Of a DNA stretch of 64,000 nt, positions 12,575 to 26,349 are shown piece after piece (the first letter of the stretch is position 1; each line of letters starts with the position of its first letter). The translations under genes and the position numbers were made by a program. This DNA is from Nautilus pompilius. Taxonomy: Eukaryota > Mollusca > Cephalopoda > Nautilida > Nautilidae. Location of the stretch: contig JACATO010002450.1 of assembly GCA_018389105.1 (NCBI GenBank), positions 2,116,501 to 2,180,500 on the forward strand, given 5' to 3'. Under the pieces are notes generated by a model. It did not search any database and was not told the origin of the DNA. It saw nothing but the letters and a program-made list of their open reading frames with translations.

Positions 12575-14470
12575 TTGTTTAGGACATAGATGGAAACTCC
12601 CTCTCCTTAGGGGCCACATCGGTAAATACAAAAAATACACGTGGGCCACAAAATGCATACATGCGGTTAGTTTTATTGATTTTCTTTGTTGAAAGGCTGT
12701 CAGGTTTTATTCATCACCAGACATTTAAACTTATACAGTAAATAAGAAAAAAATAACCAAGCACCGACAGATAGGTATAGGTACATATAGCACAGTGTAT
12801 TAAAATAAGATTATACATATGGATTAAATATAGTACCATGCTTATTTCAGTATTAGTTATGTGAAGATTCCAGCTTTGGCTACCCTGTGGACATTTTGTT
12901 TTATTTTGCCCCCTCCCCCAACCTGCGATCCACTAGACTACGATTGCAATGTAATAGCTAACTAGATATAGAAAAAGGAGAAGGTAAGAAAGAAGTTTAA
13001 ACTAATATTGGTCAACCAAATCATTATATTAACAAGTGAAGATGTTCAAGATTAAATAACATTAGCAAGATGTTAACGTCTGTTATCTAAAATCCTAATA
13101 TTTTGGACTGAGACCCCTTTTCACAGGATTATATTAAGAAATTCTCAAGATTGAGTCAGCAAACAGAGAAACTCCTAAAATATTAGATTTACATAAAGTG
13201 TGAACTTTTGTTTATCCTGCTGTCTCATATGATTCCTTGCTTAAATCATTACATAACAAATAATTATATCAAAATTAAAATGAGACCAGTGGAAAAAAAT
13301 ATCGCTTATAAATTCTGAACTCAACTGAATTAGACATTTTTAATACTGATAATAGCTTCTTAATGTGACTTCTGATAAAGCACCTCTGAAACAGTTTTTA
13401 GATGCTGAGATATAATTTTGTAGTTGCCAAATGCAAAAGTGTAGACTATTGTTACTCAATTTCAAAGCTTTATTTTTTTTTTTGAGAGAAAAATGTTTGC
13501 TCTCAAGTGTAACTATTGCTGAATAAATACACATAAATAGGTAAGGTTACTGATCTTGAGGTAAGCACTCACAGAAACTGAGTAAACCTCTTTTCATAAA
13601 CTTAGATCAGTTCCACTTGTGCTTCTGGTTCAACCATCTAAAATTACAGAACAGTTCACCTTTTTCCTTTTCATTAAGGAATATAATTTTGTCCAATAAA
13701 TCAATAAATTGCTGCATTATATCCCTCTCCCATATTCTGCTTCAATCTCCTCAAGAAATAACCTGAATTGACAGTGAGCATTGCAATTTTATGAAATTTA
13801 CGGTTGAAACAACCACGTTCATAACATTTATGAAGTCCAACCTTTTGCCACACAAATTTTGTTTATGAATAATGCAATGAAATTGAACAAGTTCATTTTG
13901 TTTACTCAGATTTTTGATCAACAATGGGACCATTCCATCGTGTGCATCAATCATTGTAGGAGTGCCATCAGTTGTTATGCCTGCTAATTTTGTCATGTGA
14001 AGCTTCTAAGAGCCCACTAAGTCTTCCATCCCTCCGGTTTGGCCTTTAAGTGAACTCATGCCAACAGATTCTTCGTGAATAATAAAATCTCACATTATAT
14101 CACATACAAGCACTAACAACTGAGTTGTCAACGAAACAGTTGATTTGTCTGCTGCTAGGGGAAAAAATACACAAATTCCTTCCCCTTTTGTTTGAACTTG
14201 TCTAACATGTCACTTGACAAATCAATAACTCAGAACTGCACTGTTGTGTGATACCAAATTTTTCACTGCATCAGGACAGTTTTTGGGCACTTATAACCAT
14301 GTATCTTTTAAAGATATCATCTTCAGTAAATGATCATGAATTAGCAAAGCCATGTGTAGAAGATTTCAATTTTTGCACTTTTAGTTCACCTTTAAATTCA
14401 TCAAAAGATTTGTGCTTTGTGTAAAAAAAATTATGGAAACAAATCTTATTTTTATTTTGAGAAAATATAT
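12575..14470 (-). mobile_element. hAT-family relic (GTF2IRD2/ZBED-like)
   Basis: A hAT-end-like segment (ggggccacatcggt...gtgggccacaaa) sits near 12610. Minus-strand fragment 13996-13751 reads LAGITTDGTPTMIDAHDGMV followed by FHCIIHKQNLCGKRLDF, which is the conserved TTDGAP...HCIIHQ block of hAT transposases. Flanking frames are broken. Confidence 0.72.
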
Positions 14471-14559
14471 AATTTTCTATAAATACTTAAATATTTGATA
14501 TCATTGTACATTACATGAAGTTTATGTGCTATCAGTTAATACGATAAGTTAGTGACCAT

Positions 14560-15060
14560 AGACTTGGGGTACTCCAAGACTTAATGTCACCAAAGTAGCC
14601 ACCCTTTATTTTAATAATTGCTTTACTGATGCAAGACACTTTTTCTATGGAGCTTTTCAACTGCTCACTATCTAATTCACTCTATTCAAAATGAAGACAT
14701 TCAAAGAGCCCTTTATATATTACATCTATGCATTATGATCTAATTCATCCCAGAAATGTTTAATAGAGGACAACAGAACTGGGGATTGCAAAAGCCATTG
14801 GCCTGTCAGTTTTGGCTCCATCAAAGTCCAATCAAGTACTGCCATATTCAAACAAGTTTCTCATCCAATTTGGGAATAAATTGATGTAAATAGAACTGTG
14901 CTCTGCATAAAACAAGATTCATACTTCAAAACTAAATATCATCATAGCTTCAGATAACTTTAAAGTTAATTAAATTTGCATGTTAATATAATTCATGTAA
15001 AATAAATTTATCAACCTCAAATTAGGCAAACTCAACAGCTCTAGGTGGGTATAATAGCCT
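14560..15060. mobile_element. Tc1-like relic, copy C (partial)
   Basis: Contains the stretch caccaaagtagccacccttt near 14587 and, about 160 bases on, a segment matching the antisense of the N-terminal half of Tc1 transposases (ttcatcccagaaatgttt). No open frame. Identification rests on resemblance to known Tc1 sequences and is less certain than for copies A and B. Confidence 0.4.
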
Positions 15061-15535
15061 AAATCGAAGAGGACCATAAATATTAATTCATATGTCAAGA
15101 GAATAAATCTGTTGCTCTTGTTAATGTATTAAGGCGGCTATCATTTATAAGTGATAGAGACAGCCATGCAAAGTAGATAGCCATTAGATTTGCTTTGAAG
15201 TTGTATAGCATTAAGTGCTTAATATAAATTCCATAAAAAGTCATGGAGCAAAAAGTTGGCTTTGATAAATGTATTGTGTTCCATAAAATGGCATCTATGC
15301 TCATAATCAACACAATCTTTTTATAAATAGGAGACACATCGTTTGTTCACGATTCACGAGTTTGCATAAAATTTAATTGGAAATTCTAGCTTCTGGTGAA
15401 ATGATGTCAAGGGACTTTTTGTATTCTAGTTCCCAGCACCTGCACTATAATAAAATACAAACCAGGATGTAATATTAATACTATTTTAAATTATGCTTGC
15501 GTAAAATCCAGAATCTCAATGACAAAAGGAATAGA

Positions 15536-15536
<1 letters not shown>

Positions 15537-15571
<35 letters not shown>
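15537..15571. repeat. Poly(A) tract of about 35 bases
   Basis: An uninterrupted A run. A second run of about 13 As lies at 15728. It could be a retroposon tail, but no recognisable body was seen upstream. Confidence 0.8.
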
Positions 15572-15572
<1 letters not shown>

Positions 15573-15960
15573 ACTCAAGACCCAGTGATGCAATCATCTG
15601 TGAAATATGCAGTTGAAAATGCTTATAGACTATCTTCGCATACACAACTCTGAGAAGATATTGACATATTGACTGAAGATGAGTGACCACCAATATCACC
15701 ACATCAAATTCCTCCCACACATCACAGAAAAAAAAAAAAAGCCAAAAAGGTTTAAAAACAGCGCACCTGTCACTCAGTATAGCAGCAACAAGTGCTGCAA
15801 GGTACAGATATAATGAAACAGCAAGTAGAAGCCGAGACCCGTTGGAAGCACTCCACTGACATGGAGATTAGAAAAAACAAAACAGTGCTGTAAGTAACAT
15901 TACAGAGAAACTGTACATTTGGAATGCGTGAAGCAAGTTCTAATGATGTCTGAAGCAACT

Positions 15961-18900
15961 TTTGATAAAAATTAGCAAAAAAATAAATAAGTCACTTATA
16001 GACAGCCAAACCAAAATCAGAGCATGAGCCACTGTGCTGTCTACCACAGAGAGAAATATGTCAGCGACATGTGGCAAAACTTTTTATCATAATAATATTA
16101 ATTGTTTTAATGCCAGAGTCATGTTTGCTCTCACACAGATTCATCCCAGACATGAAAGGTCACATTAATTGCTAAACCATAGCTGACAAACAGAAATTAA
16201 AACCATTAGGTATCTATCTCCCTGTAACATCAACTGTGACTCATTTTGATAAGCAACTAAAACTGAAAACTACACTTACATTGTGTATTTTTAATGAATG
16301 TAAGTGTGTCAGGATTTTTATCATCTTTAATACATCACAATAATACAGCAATCACTATTTTTATTTTCTCTCAACTATTTTGAAATCTAAAAAGGAAGAA
16401 ACAACCAAAAGAAAAAGCAAAAATTCACTTTTTTTTTTTCTTTCAAAGCTCTCATTTTGCAGTGAAATATTTGGGAAGCCATTTGTTGTGTATATATTTT
16501 TTATTTTATTGAATTTCACAAGCACACAATGGCCACAAATGCAGTAACCCGGTTACAGTCACCAAGCTCTTCTACAAGACCGAATACCGCAGTTTTCAGT
16601 AGAGACAGGCCTGACTAAAGTTCCTCTGATCAGTTTCACAAGGAAACCAGGCCATCAGAACAGTTGAGAGGAGTAAGAGAAACCCTGACATTGGCTTATC
16701 ACAAAGTAGGACTTGAGCCTTTGTTGCCAGCATGCTAAGCATACCAACTACATTCTACACTCCCTTCCATTTTTATTTTAAAAATAAATTTAATAAAAAA
16801 CCAAAAGAAAACAGAAATTATATTTATTCTCTGTACCCCTACTAATATTATAAAAGTACTTGCCTAATTTTTGGTGACAAGATGTTTTTATAGATAATAA
16901 TGAGCTTCAGGGAGATGAAGAGTTTCTGTATATATTAGACAATATACTACCTAATAAATAATAAAATGAAAACAAAGTTTACAATTTTTATTTCTTAAAT
17001 TCCTAAATTTCTCATATTGATTTCTATTGAGAATTACCTTAGCAAATTTAATTTCAATCTAACAGTCCAAATTATATAAAAACTGTTGGAATGTGTACAG
17101 CAATAAATAGTAAAAGCATATTGCCAGCTGTATGACTAATACAGAGTACCAGCAGTTCTAAACTAATGTATTATCCTTGAAGCATCTTGGAAAAAATTTC
17201 AGTAACTAACTTTCACTTCTAACAATTTGTTTTAACTTATAACTTAATCAGATCCCATTATTTCTTACATTGTTTATTCACAAATCATAAAATAATTTTT
17301 CGTGATTTATTTCTGCACGAGAGACACGAAAGCCACCAATTCGCGATCTATACTGTTCCAAGAATAGGAGTTCCCAAGTATCCAGAATATAGTTCCTTTC
17401 TCAGATTTATAGCAGTTCTCTAGACAAGGTCATGATTTCACCAAAAGAAAACTCACCAATTAAGATTTACTACAGTGCTCTAAAATGTCTGAATTGCTCT
17501 TTTAACTTTCACTACACACTTCACACTACGAAATGCAGAGAGAAATATTCTAGGAAAGTATTTAATCAGAGAAACACTTGTGAATATTGGCAAAGTTCCT
17601 AGACACCATCAATACGTGAAGCCAAAGGAAATTAATGTGACAATGCTGAGATTGATAAGAGGCAAAGCTGCTTTAGTTGATGCTAATGGAACCACACTAG
17701 GAGAATGAGGGCCGCAGGATGAAGCAAAACTTTTATTTATATGGATTACTTTAGACTGAAATAACCTTATCCAGTTTATGAACTATATACATTTGTGGCT
17801 TGCTGCTGGAGCTGAACCACACTGATTTCAAGCTTCATTTAGAGATGAATTCTGAAACACTTCTATGAAGTAAAAAAAAGAAAAAGTCACAAAGAGATTA
17901 AGCAAACTTTGTCAGTAAATTTACACAATGCACTTTTTTCTTATTCAATAGCAGTATTAATCTTTGATTACCTTGATAATTTATTGGCAAGGGTAAAGGG
18001 ATCTTTTTTTTTTTTTTGAGAATAGGAGAATTAATTAATTAGTTGCTATGATTTATTTCCCTACAGAAAATCTGAAAACTTATTTATTTGCAGACAAACC
18101 AGGAGAGTGACTCTGGAGTATTCAGAAAGAGATAGAAAGCAGCTGGTACTTGTTTAAATGAATAAAATGAAATACCAACAGCTTCAAGTCAACATAGGGA
18201 AGGTCTGACACACTAACCAGTCAGCTATCCTTGTTAAGTTACACATACTTTCCAAACTAACTTACCAGTAAACAGGTGTTCAACAGTGGAAATGAAAGTT
18301 TGCAACAAACAAAACAAAGCAGCTACAAATGATATTTAACTTAAGGAAAAAAAATTCTATCTCTGGATCAGGGTATTTAGTAAAAACTAAGCCAGCATGA
18401 TAAGCTGAATAGTTAAGCCATACCTGTATTTGACTGGTCAAATAAAATGGCATATATAAATGATTAGAATCAATAACAGAAGAAAAACTAATAATAGGCA
18501 TTGGAATTTTGGTGCAGTTATATCTCATGAGGGAGAACTTCACTTCCAGTATAGATAGGAAATAGTAGTGGTAGTTGGTATCAAAAGGGAAAGATCTTAA
18601 AAATGTAGAATCATTGTTTTGAAAAGTTAACTCTAAGCTTAATAAAATGCTCTCTAGATCGAGAGAGAGATTTCTAGTTTAAAAAAACCTTTTTCATCTG
18701 TTATGTTCAAATTACATTACTTTTTGAGACTAAAAAAAAGTAAACAAGAAATGCACATTTTCTATTCAGAAAAACACTTTCATTTCAAATATTATTAAAA
18801 GATATTATGATGATAGGTATAGGTTAGTAACCTGGCATTTATCAAGCAGCTGCTGCTGTTAGGTCTGCACGTTTTGCTCACCTCTATTCACCTGTCTTGT

Positions 18901-19255
18901 TTTACAGATTAGCATGACAGCTAATATAAATATAAAAAACAAATTATTTTTTCACGGAATTTAGAGAAAACTTGGATTTAACTCTAGCAAGAGTTCCACA
19001 ATACAAGTAATTCAATAAAAAAACTATCAATCAATTAAGACCAAGTACTACAACAGTCTTGAACTTGAGATCATGCAGTGCTGATCATAACTGTAGCCTC
19101 ACCACTATCATATATAACATTAGTATATAGTTAGTTACACGTCAGTTATCTTGACTATTGTTAGAAATATGTACAAAACAAAATGAGATACGATGAGTTC
19201 ATGTCGGAACTTTAATCACACAACATCTTCCTTCATCAAAATATCTCTCTCTCTT
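15961..19255. other. No gene recognised (intron-like AT-rich sequence)
   Basis: Lies within the presumed first intron of the C2-IPT gene. Short ORFs here are random-looking and lack good splice borders. No repeat family was identified. Confidence 0.4.
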
Positions 19256-19261
19256 TAATTG

Positions 19262-19400
19262 AGTGGAGCAGTGGTCCGTTGGTTAGCGCGTCAAAGTTCA
19301 GATTATGGTTGGGACTGGCTTGGTTTGGCACCTGGTCTCTTTTTCGCCAGCTGGCCACGCGAGTTTCCTCCCACATCTAAAAACAAAGAATTCTAGTAGG
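19262..19400 (+). repeat. tRNA-derived SINE copy 1
   Basis: Starts with an A-box-like segment (gtggtccgttggttagcgcg) and continues to ccagctggccacgcg and tttcctcccacatctaaa, which is shared with the SINE copy at 30.2 kb (ccagccggccgcgtgcgttt...ccacatctaaca). The extension to about 19550 may be part of the same composite repeat. Confidence 0.6.
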
Positions 19401-19727
19401 GACTTCACTACATCACCCATTCCGCACAGGGGGTGGGGTGGAACTCCACAGATCATACGACCTGCTGCTGAGGAGAGGGTCCAGATGACCCTTACATATA
19501 GACCACCATTTGAAAATTGCCGAATTCGGTTACATCAATGACAGCACTTCCATGAGCGCATCAACCAACAAGTCATATTCAGAAAGGGAGACACACAATG
19601 CATGGAACTTGGCCAGGTACATAAAGATGAATACTCTTTAATTATCACCAGGTGGGTGAGGCTTCTCTACGACATGACTTTCATGAGGGGATAATTCAAC
19701 TTTAAAACCTTCCATTTATAATTTTCG

Positions 19728-20125
19728 ATTTCCCCCCGTCTGTGGCCAACCGAAATAGCTGGCGTGAAGTGGAAGAATGTCCCCCTTAAAATCGCCGAGA
19801 CTAAGGGTCCAGATAGGTACCATTACGGCTGGGGCCCTTATCTGGCCGGCCGGGTTAGTAGGTCGGAGCCCACTCCACTACTTAATCAACCAAATATGAC
19901 GACGGCTCCCCGCTCCTTCATCGATTGATGTTGGGGGTGTTGCTGAGGACGGATATCTATCGCTTTGCACATGCAAATATCAAAGGTCTGCGGCAGGCAG
20001 GCAGACGACACAGGCCCCAGGGGAGGTGGACTCGGGAAAACAGACGACACAACCCCCCTCAGCTCGGCTACAGAGAACAGAAGGTACCCCGAGTGTCCCT
20101 GGTACCGCGCCTACGCTCATCCCAC
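19728..20125. repeat. GC-rich block, possibly a composite repeat
   Basis: Markedly more GC-rich than its flanks, with an imperfect hairpin (ggtccagatagg...ggcccttatctgg). Its ORFs have no recognisable domain. It could be the body of a longer SINE-type repeat that starts at 19262. Confidence 0.3.
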
Positions 20126-20954
20126 TCATCTAAATTTTAAAAAAATAATATATATAATAAACAATAGTCCCGAAAAAAACATTTACTATCAGGCGCACCT
20201 TTCTTACTTACCTTGTATATTCCCAGCAAATCTTTGTCCCTATGTCCGCGACTCCATGAATTCTCTTTTTCCAATTTACGATTACGTAGTGACCCCCAAT
20301 AAATACAAGTAAAAGCCCCTTTAATTGGTTGGTTTTTGATGGTTCAGCCAATCAAATAGCGAGATAGATTCCTTCCCTCCGTGAAACAAATACCAACTCG
20401 TTCATTAGAACATAACCTCACAACCTAATATTTTGTAATAACAATAATAATTTAAGCGACTGGGCGATACAAACATTATCGCAGCTATTGTATTGATGGC
20501 ACTTTTAAGAAACGGCAGCAAACGTTCTAGCTTTTAAAACAGTTTTACATATTAGTTATTTTATTAAAACGATAATTTCATTTTACATACATAAAAGAAA
20601 AAGACAACAAGCAATTTCTAATTCTCACGTGTTTGTCATTACTAGCACCATATCTTTGTGGATATTTATTAAATTCTTATCTTCTTCTTGGAATGAACCC
20701 CCCTTTTTTCCCCTTCAGAACAACCAATAGGCAAACTAAATGTAACATCATCTACTTCCTTATCGAACAGAGTAAAAACAACAAGAAAGAAACGTTATTT
20801 CAAGCAGTCCTGGTTATATAATTATAATTATATATACAAACAGGCAGGCTACCTTTTAAACTACATAAAGTATCTCTCACCCCAAACCATCTATCCGATG
20901 TGGTTTTGAACGTACCGACTGCGTTACATTGATTCTTCACTATGGCACAATCCT

Positions 20955-20989
<35 letters not shown>

Positions 20990-21216
20990 GGAGTGAGAGA
21001 GAGAGAGAGAGGGAGAGAGATGGAGAGAGAGAGGGAGTGAGAGAGAGAGAGAGACAGAGAGAGAGGGAGAGAGAGAGAGAGAGAGAGATGGAGAGATGAA
21101 GAGAGAGATGGAGAGAGAGAGATGAAGAGAGAGATGGAGAGAGAGAGAGATAGAGATGAAGAGAGAGATGAGAGAGAGAGAGAATGAGTGAGAGAGAGAA
21201 ATGGAGAGAGAGTGAG

Positions 21217-21253
<37 letters not shown>
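20955..21253. repeat. (GA)n tract with ATGG interruptions, about 300 bp
   Basis: Purine-only strand is plus. The regular GA repeat is broken by gatgg, gggag and gtgag units. Long Ser/Leu ORFs on the minus strand are artefacts of this repeat. Such tracts can form H-DNA or bind GAGA-type factors. Confidence 0.97.
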
Positions 21254-21255
<2 letters not shown>

Positions 21256-22075
21256 TGTATCTTGGGGAGAGAGGAAGTCCGCAACATCTCCCATGTTGAA
21301 AAAACAAAACTAAACATAAAAATCAGAAGATAATCAAGACGAAATAAATCAAAAGCAGTTATAGGGTTTATTTAATGTGATTCGATTCACAGTGGGCAAA
21401 CATTAGATAATTCTAACGAATCACGGCATTGTGTTTATTGTCTTTCATTAAAAAAAAATAATTTTGGAATCAAAACAAATTTTATAACTCTTGAATCATA
21501 ATTGTAAAAAAAGAAACAACATGTATTATGTTTGTTAAAATAATAATAACAACAGAATTATCTGGATTATCAGGTTTAATATTTTGTCGAAATACATAAA
21601 TAACAATACTTAATCCAACTAATACAAGTTTACTAAACGATTTCTGACACTTATCCTGTTATATATTTTGGAAAATCGGTCCGTCTGGAAAGTATTGTTT
21701 TTTTGAGGTAGGAAATTGGAAATACCCCCAAATTAACGCAAACATTATTCTTCTGCCAGTAACCAGTCGCCAAACAAGGAGTACTACAAGGTATTAGTTT
21801 GGAGTTGGGAGACACAAACAAACAGAATATCAGTAGAAGGGAGATAACTTTTAAAAATTAGTGAGGAAGGGAAATAACCGAGGAAGCCAGATCTCCTAAA
21901 AAAGCATAACAACAACTGAATGGAAAGTAATTTCCGGCTAAATAAGCGTCTGCTTTCTCAGACATTATCGAAGTGTTTTCATCATTTATAAATGAAAACA
22001 GAGCTAACGGACCAATCCCTAATCGGACATGAACCACCTTCTTGCATTATTTAAAATCACTTCTACCTTACTCAC

Positions 22076-22144
22076 GTGGCCGCCTTCTGCTGCTCGTGTT
22101 TCTCCGAAGATGAGTACCACGTGACTAGCAACATACGCTAACAT
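22076..22144 (-). CDS. Candidate first coding exon of the C2-IPT gene
   Basis: On the minus strand an ATG opens 23 codons (MLAYVASHVVLIFGETRAAE, then GGH) and ends exactly at a consensus donor, gtgagtaag. The exon ends in phase 0, which fits the upstream alternative acceptor (gaag) of the 9.8-kb exon. It contains two CACGTG E-boxes (22073-22078, overlapping the donor, and 22118-22123), typical of a promoter-proximal exon. The link is inferred from phase and strand only; it could be untranslated leader or belong to another transcript. Confidence 0.33.
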
Positions 22145-24589
22145 TACTGAAACGTGGCGCCCTCTTTACAGTGGAATAGGGAAACTACTCTAGTACACAA
22201 ACTAATCATTTTGTAATATAAGGGAGACAATTTGTCACAAATACGATGTTTCATTTGAGCATTTAGCTGCAAAAAACTATCCAGAGCGAAGAACATTTCA
22301 GATTTGTAACCTAAATAATTGTTTTTTTTTATTCTTAATAAATAAATAAATAAATAATGCGTTTACTACATTTGTTTTGTCTGATTAATGTGCGTACTGG
22401 GACGGACGCAATAATAAATTATGTGCAATAAATGTTTTTCTGCTCTACATTTAGTATTATATGGGGAGGATTAATTAAAATTTTTTCCGGCTCATGTCTA
22501 TGTCTTTTAATTTAGAATAATTTGTGATAGCAAAAAGAACAGTTACACGCGACGTAGGCCTTGGCTGTGTTCCGTGAGGAAAACAGACGCTAGGCCAGGA
22601 ATTAACGTTTTGTTTTTATTTCTATTTCTGTTCCTACTCTGATAAATTCTGGATTACTATAACAAGATTAACAAGAGTTCAGCGATTATAAATGCACGTG
22701 GCATTTAGTCTGTTTAAATGCCTGCTCGGTTTCAAACCGTATAAATATAATACCCAATATAATGTAACATGAGACACAACTCTTAACATTGTCTACTTTC
22801 ATTAGTTAAAAAAAAAAAATGCCGCTATCTTATATGATGTATTCTTTATTTCGGGATCCCTGCTGTCTGGCGCTAGCACAACATGGAAGATAGCTTGTAT
22901 CTATCCTTAGAAAGGTACAAAACATCGTCCAGATTTCTCTCCAAGGAAAGGGTATAAATCCGTTTCTATTTCTATCTTTTTTTTGCAAGATCATGTGGCA
23001 TTTTCAAATTATCTAAAGTAACATTAAAAAAAAACAACCAACAAACTTGGGTTTATTTTAATTAAAATGATTTTTTAATCAAAGGAGTGCAAAACAGTCA
23101 TTTTTACATACCAGAGAGGAGCAAATAAAACTCGGCGGAAATAGTATCCCTGTGACGGTGTCGGGACTGGTTTCGTTAGAACATCCCTTGTACAATGTAG
23201 ATCTTCTATGCACATCTTTCTTGAAAAATGGCACTTTATTTATTTAGGTATTTAGTCTTAAGAGAGAAGAGAAAACTTTCCTTCTGAATTAGTAAAGAGT
23301 AGCAAAAAACTTTACCACGTTACCGCAGTAGTACTACTTTAATTTTTGCAGTAAAAATCCTAATTTTTATACTTGTAAATTTTGTTAAATAAATCAAGTA
23401 ATAAAATATTTGTAATGGAAACAGTATTTTCATTTTCAAAGAGGTAAATCCAGTTCATTTTCAAAAAAAGAGAGCATAACTCTTATAAATAGGAATTTTT
23501 TTGCTTTGTTTCTCTGAGGAGAGAGAAGTAAAAAGGCTGATAGATTATTTAAAGAATAATTCTGCGCTGATTGGAATCTAAATGGCAACAGAAATAACGA
23601 ATGTGAGCCATAGCACTGGTAGACCGATTCTTGGAAAACAGAGAGCTGGAGTCAGCGCTCCGCCAACCCTATTTACTTTAGCCCTATCATCACTCGCCAA
23701 TCTAATCATTCAATCTTCAAACATGGGTAAGAAATACATAATAAAATGTGTAGCTTAGAGAATGTACCAGTAGATTTATTATCTCCATAGAATTAACAGA
23801 GCATTTTCAGTGTTTGTTTGTTTGTTTGTTGTTTGTTTTTTGGAAATGTTTAATTGGTAATATGCGCGCGATAATAATCAATTACTCATGGATACTAAGA
23901 AACAAGACTGTCGAAGTTGCGTCCCTTGCATCATTAATGTACTCTTAAATATGTAGCATAGTTCAGGAGTAAAAAAACAACAACAAAAACTTGTCGTATA
24001 GGCTGAGATTGTAGCTGTTTTTTTTTTATTTTTAAATAAGCAATATTAATTTTTTAAAATGTTCTAATAAAAATGTTTTTAGGTCGCACGACAGACACGA
24101 GAAAAGAAAGATACATTAAAAATATAGTTTACAAACTATGTTTACATAAGAAACAAATGCGCGTTCAAATGAAACTCGGCTGAAGTAGCATCGTGTGGTT
24201 AGTGTCCGACCCGAGCGAGGCCGAGGCTCAGTAATAAGAAGCTCACTAAACCTATATCGATATCTTTGACGAAAACAAGTCTTTTTGTGCCCAGCACAAC
24301 AAACGGCCCTGGATAATTTTCACGACGAATTGTCGATCAACACCAAAAACTGCTCAGCATTATTTCTGTTTCTGTTGGTGTCCACACACGGAAGTCATAT
24401 ATGTCCTTAGTTACGGACGAATTCTGCTCATTCAATGCAACCCGCTCCATTGACTTTAGGATTAAAACCTTGTGGCAGATTTTAATATAATAATAATTAG
24501 GAAAAAACCTAACGATCTACAATATATATATATATACGTGACATATAAATCCACAGTTACCGGGCTCTGTGTTCGAGTGCGTTTATATG

Positions 24590-25140
24590 AAGCTGGTGAC
24601 GTAAACATCACGTGATGTAATTTACAAAAAAAAAAAGTCACGTGACGCCGTCGGTGGGTACCAGGCGCACAGGAAAACGGTACCTGTTTACATCACTCAT
24701 AAGTAATACAGCAGCCACGTTATTCTGAATACGTGTTAGCAAGAAGTTGGTACAGAAATACCCTGGAAATAGGAATGTCTGTTAACGAGAGAGGGGGGGG
24801 CGATTATACATTTAAAGAGGAGAGTAAACCCTGACGGACTGTTCTTCTATGTCGGGGAGAAGGGAAATCAGCGCCGTCTATTGGCGGGAAAAAGGTTTAA
24901 CTGTGACAAACTGTCGACAAACAGATGGGACAGACACTGAGTCAGTGCAGTCTGCGCTCGTATTGACATTTACCTTCCTCTGCAAGCCTATAATTGTCTT
25001 CGAATTATCGCCTCGCTATTCACGGGGAAAGATGGCGGATCGATGAGCCGACACATAATCACTTAATCGGCTGCTGGTAACAATCGGTTCGACGAGAACG
25101 AAACAATGGCCGCTCGCAATAAACGCCGTTTCAAAGCAGT
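24590..25140. promoter_or_regulatory. Promoter-like region with CLEAR/E-box, CRE-like and YY1 motifs
   Basis: This segment has more CpG than its surroundings. It contains TGACGTAA (24597-24604), ATCACGTGAT (24607-24616), a perfect CLEAR-type palindrome GTCACGTGAC (24637-24646, bound by TFEB/MITF-type bHLH-Zip factors in animals) and AAGATGGCGG (25029-25038, a YY1/initiator-type core). On the minus strand a donor (GGAAG|gtaaatg, boundary at 24974) would end an untranslated first exon, which fits a start for the minus-strand C2-IPT gene. On the plus strand only stubs follow (MADR*, MAARNKRRFKAVVT*). This is motif evidence only. Confidence 0.45.
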
Positions 25141-26349
25141 TGTCACTTAGAAGGCTTCTAGCTCAATGAAACACCAGCATAGCCATGTCCAGCCGACGCT
25201 GTCTTAATTATAATAAATAGACCAATTTCGTCTTCAGTATCTACTTAGGAAGGATGCTTAATTATAAAGAACGTTGTTGGCGAATAAGCTCTTTATTCTC
25301 CGCCAGTCTGGGTTTTTTTCCTTTACTGAGACGTTCGGATCTGCAAAGCGGACGTGTACCAGGTTCAGCCCTCTATTCTCCGCCCTTCTTACGCATGGAT
25401 TTAGGGGGGGATAACAAACAATTAAAATAAAAATAGAAATAATAAGAGCGACATTAGACATTATTTCAGATTGAACCTAAAATTTATTGTGTTTTCCCCT
25501 GAGAGGGTGGGATAAAAACACACTGGCTGTCTTACCGTGATCTGGTTCCCCAAAGTATCCCTTTTATTCCACTTCGTCCCTACGCGAGGCCCTTCTTTTT
25601 CCTGGCGTTTCAATGGAATGCAAAAGAATGAAGAAACAAACAACAGAAATATTTTATTCTCATCCTCTTCCTCTACAGCAACATTCTCATCAGCAGGGCG
25701 TTACTTTGCAAGGCTGGGCTCGCTAGTAAGACTGCGGTAAGTCCAGAACGAGGCCGCGATGATAGACGGGAAGATCTTCACCGGGCGACCAGGTGATTAC
25801 GAATGTCCTCCTGGGCTACTGCAATTCCTGTATCGTTCTCAGCATCCCTCAAAAAAAAAAAATTAGCGGTTTTGTTTTTCTTTTTTGTTCACTGCTGACC
25901 TGCTCTATTCGCACGGTCTGTTGCTGTAAATCAAATTCTGAGGCATTTTCTGCATTAAGATCCACTAACCCAGAGGCCAGTAACATATGGCGAGCGGGTC
26001 CCAACGTCAATCAAGATCACTTTGAAATGCTATATAGTCGTTAATACCTCAAGCGGACTGAGATGTGATGACTCATGTGAATTGACAGTTGAAAAGCCGG
26101 ATGTTACACGGTTACCATGTATGATAATTAACAAACCGAAGACGAACGGATCGTTCATCCATACTTGGAGATGCAGTGCGATTGATCAACACAGCATCAG
26201 AAACCGAAAGTCCAAGGGTATATAAAGGCAATACGAGTCTTGTTCTGGTTTTTCATCTGTCTTGCTTGCATGATACACATGCTTCCTACTCTCTGAAAGT
26301 GTGCGCAAGTGTCACAAGAAAGTTAGATTAGACGATAGTTCATTTTAAA

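Noticed and set aside
20924..21317. Three overlapping Ser/Leu-rich minus-strand ORFs
   Set aside because: They translate the GA repeat; the same pattern appears over the tracts at 55.6, 56.5 and 60.6 kb.
24849..25046. 65-codon plus-strand ORF in the promoter-like region
   Set aside because: No domain, and it overlaps the motif cluster; more likely leader sequence.
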